Assembly (NCBI RefSeq): GCF_050946405.1
Contig: NZ_JBMNUS010000008.1
Coordinates: 1-64,000, forward strand
DNA from: Pseudochelatococcus sp050946405
GTDB taxonomy: Bacteria; Pseudomonadota; Alphaproteobacteria; Rhizobiales; Beijerinckiaceae
Reading direction: 5' to 3'
Length of the DNA stretch: 64,000 nucleotides
Shown: positions 59,326 to 64,000 of the stretch, one piece after another
How the letters are laid out: every line of letters starts with the position of its first letter
Numbering within the stretch: position 1 is the stretch's first letter
The notes under the pieces: model-generated
The model's input: the letters and a program-made list of their open reading frames with translations, nothing else
Database searches by the model: none
What the model was told of the DNA's origin: nothing
Translations under genes and position numbers: made by a program

Positions 59326-59698
59326 TCGCGAATGGACCGCAGACTGCGTCGCCGATCATTTCGAGGAAGCGTTCCGCACCCTGCGCAAGCTGCCACCCGT
59401 GAAGGCGCAGGGCTACTTCAATACCTGGCCCGAGATCGTGCGCACCAGCCGCGAGATCGCCGCGATGGAGCCTCAGCCGATGCGTGTCTGGCCCTCGGCC
59501 GCCGCGATCACCCGGCTCGAGCAGACCTTCGACTGGGTGCTCTGGATCGACGAGGCGGAGCGCAAGCTGGTCTGGTCGCGCGCCGCCCGCGTGCCGTGGA
59601 AGCAGATCAGCGGCGAGCTGGGTTGCGACCGTACCACCGCCTGGCGGCGCTGGCAGCTGGCGCTGACCAAGATCGCGGCGCGGCTGAATGCGCAGTGA
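59318..59698 (+). CDS. DUF6362-like HTH protein
   Basis: The 126-residue protein starts MADREWTADCVADHFEEAFR, has TLRKLPPVKAQGYFNTWPEI and VRTSREIAAMEP, and a C-terminal helix-turn-helix (VPWKQISGELGCDRTTAWRR then WQLALTKIA). I associate this with DUF6362, seen in phages of this kind. GGGAGG is well placed before the ATG at 59318. It may be a late regulator or a terminase-related factor; neither is shown. Confidence 0.7.
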   Translation: MADREWTADCVADHFEEAFRTLRKLPPVKAQGYFNTWPEIVRTSREIAAMEPQPMRVWPSAAAITRLEQTFDWVLWIDEAERKLVWSRAARVPWKQISGELGCDRTTAWRRWQLALTKIAARLNAQ

Positions 59699-60115
59699 CT
59701 CCAATGTGTTGCAACACTTTTGTGTTCGACACATGCAACATGTCCGTGCTATTCGAAGGGCATGATGGGGAGAGTGCGCTGGAAGGCTCGCTTTCCCTTT
59801 TGCGTTGACGGGGGCCTTCTGGACCCCGGTATCCAGCGAGGGTCCGGTCGGGGTCCAGCCCGAGGCAGTTTCCGGTTCCTTCCTGGCGACATTCGTATGC
59901 TGGCGGGCGAAGCGCGGGACATCGCCAGCGACAGGGCCGGATTTTTGGGAAGCCACCCGGAAGCCAGCGCCGTCTGAACCCGCCTGAAACACTGCAAAAT
60001 CAAATCCTTGAAGCTGGACACCCCCGGTGGCCGCTGGACCCCGCGTGGAGTCCAGTCTGGCCCCCGGAGTCCGGAAGCCAGGGGTGTCCATCCTGATCCG
60101 AGGAATGACCGCACG
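59699..60115. other. 417-base gap with several inverted repeats
   Basis: I see no gene. It contains the palindrome GTGTTGCAACAC (59706-59717), a 9-bp inverted pair CTGGACCCC / GGGGTCCAG (59819-59827 and 59850-59858), a 10-bp pair TGGACACCCC / GGGGTGTCCA (60016-60025 and 60081-60090) and, inside it, CTGGAC / GTCCAG. The last lies just before the next gene and could be an operator or an RNA structure. Confidence 0.65.
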
Positions 60116-61510
60116 ATGACGCTGAGCTTTGCCCCGGATCGGATCGAAATGTGGCCGCTGGCCAAGCTCCAACCCTACGCCCGCAATGCGAAGGCGCACG
60201 GGCCGGACCAAGTCGCGAAGATCGCCGCCAGCATGGCCGAGTTCGGCTGGACCGTGCCCTGTCTCGTCGGCGAGGACGGCGAGTTGATCGCGGGTCACGG
60301 CCGGGTGCTGGCCGCGACGCAGCTGGGGCTGACCGAGGCGCCGGTGATCGTGCTTGGGCATCTGACCGAGGCGCAGCGGCGGGCCTATCGCATCGCGGAC
60401 AATAAATTGACCGAACTCGGGTCATGGGACGAGGCGCTGCTGTCGGCGGAGCTGAACGAGCTGCTGGCCGAGGATTTCGACCTGTCGCTGGTCGGGTTTT
60501 CCGATGGCGAGCTGGACAAGCTGCTGGCCTTCGTGCCGGAGGGGGACGGCGAGGAAGGGGACGCCGGGGGCTCGGTGCCGCCGGTGACCATCCCCGAGCC
60601 GCCGCGCAACCCGGCATCGCGGACCGGCGATCTGTGGATCCTCGGCAACCACCGCCTGCTCTGTGGCGACAGCACCAACCATGCCGATGTCCGGCGCCTG
60701 ATGAACGGCGAGCGGGCAATCCTGTTCGCCACCGATCCGCCGTATCTCGTCGACTACGACGGCTCCAACCACCCAACCCGGAACAAGGACTGGTCGCAGT
60801 CCTACGGCGTCACCTGGGACGACAGCTCGCAGGGCGCGGAACTTTACGACGGCTTCATCGCGGCGGCCGTCGCCGAGGCGATCACCGAGGACGCGGCCTG
60901 GTATTGCTGGCACGCCTCGCGCCGTCAGGCGATGCTGGAAGCCTGCTGGGAAAAGGCCGGCGCCTTCGTCCATCAGCAGATCATTTGGGTGAAGGATCGC
61001 GGTGTTCTGACCCGGTCACATTACCTCTGGAAGCACGAGCCCTGCTTCATGGGCTGGCGCCGCCCGCACCGTCCGCCGAAGGTCGCCGAGCAGACGCTGC
61101 CCTCGACCTGGGAAATGCCGTCCTTCGCCAAGGACGAGCGGCCTGACCACCCGACGCCGAAACCGCTCGACGCCTTCGGGATCCCGATGCGCCAGCATGT
61201 GGCGCGGGGCGGACTTTGCTACGAGCCATTCTCTGGCTCCGGCTCGCAGATCATGGCGGGCGAAGCCAATGGCCGCCGCGTCTTCGCGATGGAGATCAGC
61301 CCGGCCTATGTCGATGTCGCCGTGGAACGCTGGCAGTCCGAGACCGGCCGCGACGCGATCCTCGACGGCGACGGACGGACCTTCGCGCAGGTGAGGACCG
61401 AGCGGCTGGGCGACGATGCCGAGGCCCCCGTTGATGTTTCGGACATGACCGCCGCTCCGGTCACGGACGCCGTCCCCGAACCCGCGCGAAAGCGCCAGAC
61501 CGCCGCGTGA
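60116..61510 (+). CDS. ParB-domain / DNA methyltransferase fusion
   Basis: The 464-residue protein has a ParB/Srx-type N-terminal domain (residues 1-110; LQPYARNAKAHGPDQVAKIA, ELIAGHGRVLAATQLGL, YRIADNKLTELGSWD) and a beta-class amino-methyltransferase with the catalytic DPPY at 207-210 (LFATDPPYLVDYDG) and the AdoMet motif in CYEPFSGSGSQIMAGE further on. The order, DPPY before F-x-G-x-G, fits N6-adenine or N4-cytosine methylation. Such fusions are common in phages and may protect phage DNA. GAGGAA lies about ten bases before the ATG. Confidence 0.92.
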   Translation: MTLSFAPDRIEMWPLAKLQPYARNAKAHGPDQVAKIAASMAEFGWTVPCLVGEDGELIAGHGRVLAATQLGLTEAPVIVLGHLTEAQRRAYRIADNKLTELGSWDEALLSAELNELLAEDFDLSLVGFSDGELDKLLAFVPEGDGEEGDAGGSVPPVTIPEPPRNPASRTGDLWILGNHRLLCGDSTNHADVRRLMNGERAILFATDPPYLVDYDGSNHPTRNKDWSQSYGVTWDDSSQGAELYDGFIAAAVAEAITEDAAWYCWHASRRQAMLEACWEKAGAFVHQQIIWVKDRGVLTRSHYLWKHEPCFMGWRRPHRPPKVAEQTLPSTWEMPSFAKDERPDHPTPKPLDAFGIPMRQHVARGGLCYEPFSGSGSQIMAGEANGRRVFAMEISPAYVDVAVERWQSETGRDAILDGDGRTFAQVRTERLGDDAEAPVDVSDMTAAPVTDAVPEPARKRQTAA

Positions 61511-61511
61511 C

Positions 61512-61730
61512 ATGCATGACCTGGCTTTACCTTCCTCCGGATGCGCTTCCGGAGCCGGAGACGCATGCCTCTTCGGCCTCTCCCTCTGCTCAGGCGCTGG
61601 CGGGCTCGACCGCGCCGGACGTCTTCCTGTGGGCAATGTCCAATGGAAAACCGGCACCGCAGCCGCTGTCGTGGCGCGGGTGGAAATCGCGCCCATGGGT
61701 CCGGCTCCTCTCTGGGGTCTGGCCGGATGA
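61512..61730 (+). pseudogene. possible vestigial methyltransferase N-terminus
   Basis: Two bases after the previous stop, a 72-codon frame starts MHDLALPSSG and contains GLSLCSGAGGLD, which repeats motif I of the complete methyltransferase beginning at 62169. The rest of it does not resemble a methyltransferase and it stops at 61730. It reads as the remnant of a methyltransferase start interrupted by the HNH gene. The same DNA is also open in a second frame. Confidence 0.4.
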
Positions 61731-63222
61731 AAGGGGTGAAGGGCACGTCGAAGTCCCTCGGCGACCCTTGTGCGACCTGCGGCACACCTCTGACGGCGGA
61801 AAACGCTGTGTGGCGTTCACCACCTCGGCACGGTCTGCAGTCGTGGTGCCGCCCGTGCCGCAACGCACGAAGCCTCGAGTATCAGCGCCTTCATCCGGAG
61901 CAACGGCGGACGACGGACCGGCGATGCCGGGAGAAGCTGAAGGACGAAGTGATCCGGGCCTATGGCGGCAAATGCGAGTGCTGCGGCGAGGCGACGCCGG
62001 AGTTTCTGGCCATCGACCATCGGCAAGGTGGGGGAACGCAGCACCGGAAAACGGTGTCATCGCCGACCGCGCTCCGGCGCCTCGTGATCCGCCAGGGCTT
62101 TCCGGACACCTACCGGCTGCTTTGCCACAACTGCAACCAGGCGATCGGTTGGTTCGGGAGTTGCCCGCATGCACGTGCTCAGTCTGTGTAGCGGTGCGGG
62201 CGGTCTCGACCTCGGGCTCCAGATTGCCCTGCCATCTTGCCGAACCATCGGCCTTGTCGAACGGGATGCCTTTGCAGCAGCCGTCCTTGTCGTCCGTATG
62301 CTCGATGGAATCCTCGACGATGCTCCAATCTGGGACGACGTTGGAACCTTCGACGGCCGCCCGTGGCGCGGCGCGGTGGATATCATCACTGCGGGCTATC
62401 CGTGCCAGCCGTTCTCCGTTGCGGGCAAACGTCGGGGCGCTGACGACCCGCGCCACCTTTGGCCGCATGTCGCCCGCATCATCGGCGAGGTCGAGCCGCC
62501 CTTCGTGTTCCTCGAAAATGTCGCCCATCATCTCCGCCTCGGCTTCCCCGAAGTCGCTGCAGGACTGGTCGGCATGGGCTACAAGCTTGCGGCAGGCCTC
62601 TTCACGGCGGCGGAAGTCGGCGCGCCCCACAGGCGCGAGCGGCTCTTCATCCTTGCCATCCGCGAGGGGGACGAGTTGGCCGACCCCGCGCGCCTGCTCT
62701 GGCACCCGGTCGAGTGGCGGGAACCGGACGGAACTGCTGCGGCTCTGGCCGACGCCGAGGGACAGTGCGAACGAGAACCGGCAGACAAAGCCGACGCCAT
62801 CGCAGGAAGCAGGCCAGCATGGGATGAACCTGGCGACCACGGCCGCGATGTGGCCGACGCCGATGGCGAACGATGGGTGCAAGCCGAGCGCGGGCAACAG
62901 GCGGACGGCCGACCTGACCCACTCGGCGGGGATGTGGATGACGCCGACGGCGCGGGATCACAAGGATGGCGCGACGACGCTGGCGAACACCCCGGTGAAC
63001 GGCCTGCTTGGCCGCCAGGTCCTGGTGACGCCGATGGCTGGGAGCGATACCTGCGATGTGCGCCGGACATTGAACCCGCTGTTCGTCGAGGCGCTGATGG
63101 GCTGGCCTACCGGGTGGACCGGCTTCGCCTCTGTGGCAACGGCGTGGTCCCGCTGGTTGCAGCGCATGCGCTGCGAACTCTCGCGGCTGAATTGCTGGCC
63201 GATGGATGAGGCGGCGACATGA
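61516..63222 (+). CDS. long alternative-frame ORF with W-P-T-P repeats, overlapping the HNH and methyltransferase genes
   Basis: This frame stays open for about 570 codons across two other genes. It starts MTWLYLPPDALPEPETHASS near the methylase stop and includes PSTAARGAARWISSLRAIRA, repeated W-x-T-P-x-A blocks (WPTPRA, WPTPMAND, WMTPTARD), and ends LNPLFVEALMGWPTGWTGFA before a Trp/Arg helix. From about 62740 onward its third codon positions are almost all G or C, as expected for a real gene here, whereas the methyltransferase frame loses that bias. Its stop overlaps the next start by four bases (ATGA). It could be genuine dual coding or the proper 3' half of a frameshifted gene. Confidence 0.4.
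   Translation: MTWLYLPPDALPEPETHASSASPSAQALAGSTAPDVFLWAMSNGKPAPQPLSWRGWKSRPWVRLLSGVWPDERGEGHVEVPRRPLCDLRHTSDGGKRCVAFTTSARSAVVVPPVPQRTKPRVSAPSSGATADDGPAMPGEAEGRSDPGLWRQMRVLRRGDAGVSGHRPSARWGNAAPENGVIADRAPAPRDPPGLSGHLPAALPQLQPGDRLVRELPACTCSVCVAVRAVSTSGSRLPCHLAEPSALSNGMPLQQPSLSSVCSMESSTMLQSGTTLEPSTAARGAARWISSLRAIRASRSPLRANVGALTTRATFGRMSPASSARSSRPSCSSKMSPIISASASPKSLQDWSAWATSLRQASSRRRKSARPTGASGSSSLPSARGTSWPTPRACSGTRSSGGNRTELLRLWPTPRDSANENRQTKPTPSQEAGQHGMNLATTAAMWPTPMANDGCKPSAGNRRTADLTHSAGMWMTPTARDHKDGATTLANTPVNGLLGRQVLVTPMAGSDTCDVRRTLNPLFVEALMGWPTGWTGFASVATAWSRWLQRMRCELSRLNCWPMDEAAT
61727..62191 (+). CDS. HNH/endonuclease VII-like nuclease
   Basis: The 154-residue protein carries a first Cys set (DPCATCGTPLTAEN to SWCRPCRNARSLEYQ) and a treble-clef nuclease core: YGGKCECCGEATPEFLAIDH, then LLCHNCNQAIGWFG. 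These are the zinc ligands and the D-H of phage recombination endonuclease VII-type HNH proteins. Placed inside the methyltransferase region it may be a mobile insertion. It overlaps the methyltransferase start by 23 bases. Confidence 0.75.
   Translation: MKGVKGTSKSLGDPCATCGTPLTAENAVWRSPPRHGLQSWCRPCRNARSLEYQRLHPEQRRTTDRRCREKLKDEVIRAYGGKCECCGEATPEFLAIDHRQGGGTQHRKTVSSPTALRRLVIRQGFPDTYRLLCHNCNQAIGWFGSCPHARAQSV
62169..63209 (+). CDS. phage DNA (cytosine-5-)-methyltransferase
   Basis: The 346-residue protein has motif I LSLCSGAGGLDLGLQIA, the catalytic Cys79 in ITAGYPCQPFSVAGKRRG, motif VI FVFLENVAHHLRLGF, and VGAPHRRERLFILA. The middle (about 205-300) is low-complexity with LADAEG / VADADG repeats. 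The C-terminus has LCGNGVVPLVAAHALRTL, a motif X match. The low-complexity region coincides with the W-P-T-P repeats of the other frame, so the product's C-terminal half is uncertain. It is separate in kind from the methyltransferase at 41855. Confidence 0.75.
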   Translation: MHVLSLCSGAGGLDLGLQIALPSCRTIGLVERDAFAAAVLVVRMLDGILDDAPIWDDVGTFDGRPWRGAVDIITAGYPCQPFSVAGKRRGADDPRHLWPHVARIIGEVEPPFVFLENVAHHLRLGFPEVAAGLVGMGYKLAAGLFTAAEVGAPHRRERLFILAIREGDELADPARLLWHPVEWREPDGTAAALADAEGQCEREPADKADAIAGSRPAWDEPGDHGRDVADADGERWVQAERGQQADGRPDPLGGDVDDADGAGSQGWRDDAGEHPGERPAWPPGPGDADGWERYLRCAPDIEPAVRRGADGLAYRVDRLRLCGNGVVPLVAAHALRTLAAELLADG

Positions 63223-63437
63223 AGCAATCCCGCCTCATGTCGCTGGTCGAGTCCGTCGCCAATGTGATCGTCGGCTACGGCGTCGCCGTGGTCACGCAGA
63301 TCCTGATCTTTCCGATCTTCGGGCTGCACACGACGCTGGCCCAGAACCTGAAGATGGGCGCGGTGTTCACCGTGGTGAGCATAGCGCGGTCCTACGTCCT
63401 GCGGCGGCTGTTCGAACGGCTGCAGCGGAACACATAG
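63219..63437 (+). CDS. small phage membrane protein (DUF7220-like)
   Basis: A 72-residue protein with two hydrophobic helices (SVANVIVGYGVAVVTQILIF and MGAVFTVVSIARSYVLRRLF). The pattern SRLMSLVESVANVIVGYGVA is common in alphaproteobacterial and gammaproteobacterial prophages near methyltransferase and terminase genes. Its ATG overlaps the stop of the long alternative frame (63220-63222). Confidence 0.75.
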   Translation: MKQSRLMSLVESVANVIVGYGVAVVTQILIFPIFGLHTTLAQNLKMGAVFTVVSIARSYVLRRLFERLQRNT

Positions 63438-63511
63438 CTTCGGGCAGTTACGATCTTTTTGCCGGCCGCGCATGAGGTGTATGGTGTGCCAAGTTCAGTA
63501 GGGACAGCAGC

Positions 63512-63901
63512 ATGCCGCAACTTGAAGTCAAAGGGCTTGATCGAAGCGAATGGGGAAATTCGATTGTTCGAGTGCATCACTCACATCGAAGCGGAATTGG
63601 TCGATACGGTGTCGCTCGAGTAACAAACACGGCTGATCGATCGAGGTCATACGATACGGTTATTCTTGGCCACGATGATGACAGCGCGATCTACATGGCC
63701 TTTGATGCGAGGCAGGCGCTCGGAGTGGAAAAGGGCGAACGCCTGAATTTCGATCTCCAAGCGCTCGGATGGTTTGGCAAGATGCGCTGGTACCTTCGGA
63801 CGCCGGATCCCCGGATCTATATCCCGGCGTGGCTCGCTGTTTGGTCGGTAGGCCTTGGCGCAATTGGGATCGTACTTGGGGTCATTTCGCTTCTTAAATG
63901 A
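63512..63901 (+). CDS. hypothetical C-terminally anchored membrane protein
   Basis: A 129-residue protein with an N-terminal beta-rich soluble part (IVRVHHSHRSGIGRYGVARV, DTVILGHDDDSAIYMAFD) and a C-terminal membrane helix (PAWLAVWSVGLGAIGIVLGV). No family recognised. Base composition and codon use are less GC-biased than the phage genes around it, suggesting a later insertion. Confidence 0.55.
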   Translation: MPQLEVKGLDRSEWGNSIVRVHHSHRSGIGRYGVARVTNTADRSRSYDTVILGHDDDSAIYMAFDARQALGVEKGERLNFDLQALGWFGKMRWYLRTPDPRIYIPAWLAVWSVGLGAIGIVLGVISLLK

Positions 63902-63909
63902 ACATGCAT

Positions 63910-63934
63910 GCCGCCGCCCAGTCGGGGCGGCGGC
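63910..63934. terminator. GC-rich hairpin between convergent genes
   Basis: GCCGCCGCCC (63910-63919) pairs with GGGCGGCGGC (63925-63934) around a 5-nt loop. There is no T-run, but the position between convergent genes fits a terminator. Confidence 0.55.
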
Positions 63935-63954
63935 CTGAGTTCTTGCGCGGGCGA

Positions 63955-64000
63955 TCAGGCTGCCGGAAGCCGATAGACCCGCCCGCGCCCATCGACCTTC
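63955..64000 (-). CDS. C-terminal end of a leftward gene, cut by window edge
   Basis: The minus strand reads KVDGRGRVYRLPAA then TGA at 63957-63955. Only 15 codons are visible, so no assignment is possible. Confidence 0.4.
   Translation of the reverse strand, partial: KVDGRGRVYRLPAA

Noticed and set aside
61590..62897. 435-codon minus-strand frame in the methyltransferase region
   Set aside because: It has no domain signature, and the plus strand has overlapping starts and stops typical of the operon.

Overview
The window is GC-rich bacterial DNA from an alphaproteobacterium, most probably a member of the Hyphomicrobiales (Rhizobiales). This is judged from the gene order rpsB-tsf-pyrH-frr-uppS-cdsA-dxr-rseP-bamA-lpxD-fabZ-lpxA-lpxI-lpxB, the use of lpxI, the C-terminal extension of RpsB, and AT-rich palindromic intergenic repeats of the kind common in that order. 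The genus cannot be named from the sequence alone.

Positions 1-19300 are mostly housekeeping genes. An 18-bp tandem array sits at the left edge. It is followed by argC and speB, then an AT-rich interval with an uncharacterised 402-residue protein and a CesT-like type III secretion chaperone (2562-4404), which look like an orphan effector-chaperone pair. Next come nadK, an exported protein, a nitrilase-fold protein with Ser at the nucleophile position, thrS, yidD, a MipA/OmpV porin-like protein, a NifU/IscU-like scaffold, folE, hisI, ndk and a complete branched-chain amino-acid ABC transporter operon (livGFKHM).

Positions 19460-39180 hold the envelope-biogenesis and translation block on the minus strand: lipid A (lpxB, lpxI, lpxA, lpxD), fabZ, bamA, rseP, dxr, cdsA, uppS, frr, pyrH, tsf, rpsB and dnaE. 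A 32-codon membrane peptide with its own good promoter lies upstream of dnaE. Good promoters and terminators divide the block: a promoter before rpsB, a terminator after tsf and a terminator after bamA.

At 39865-39958 there is a tRNA-Ser(GCT). After it the content becomes accessory. Positions 40310-45745 form a restriction-modification island: two small hypothetical genes, a PD-(D/E)XK nuclease convergent with a C5-cytosine methyltransferase, a Vsr nicking nuclease, and a 702-residue J-domain protein overlapping vsr.

From about 45827 to the right edge lies the early half of a prophage or phage-like integrative element. A leftward operon of tightly overlapping genes carries a small unknown gene, a Sak4-like ATPase, an SSB-like protein, a helicase, two small genes, a large serine recombinase and an HTH protein. 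Upstream of it are a sigma-like factor and a two-gene cassette of unknown function. The rightward operon from 55114 carries a Cas4/RecB-like exonuclease, a primase-helicase, a RuvC-like resolvase whose 5' coding region contains a large symmetric inverted repeat (a possible origin), a ParB-methylase fusion, an HNH nuclease and a second cytosine methyltransferase. The methyltransferase DNA is open and protein-like in two frames at once. No structural phage genes fall inside the window, so the element continues to the right.
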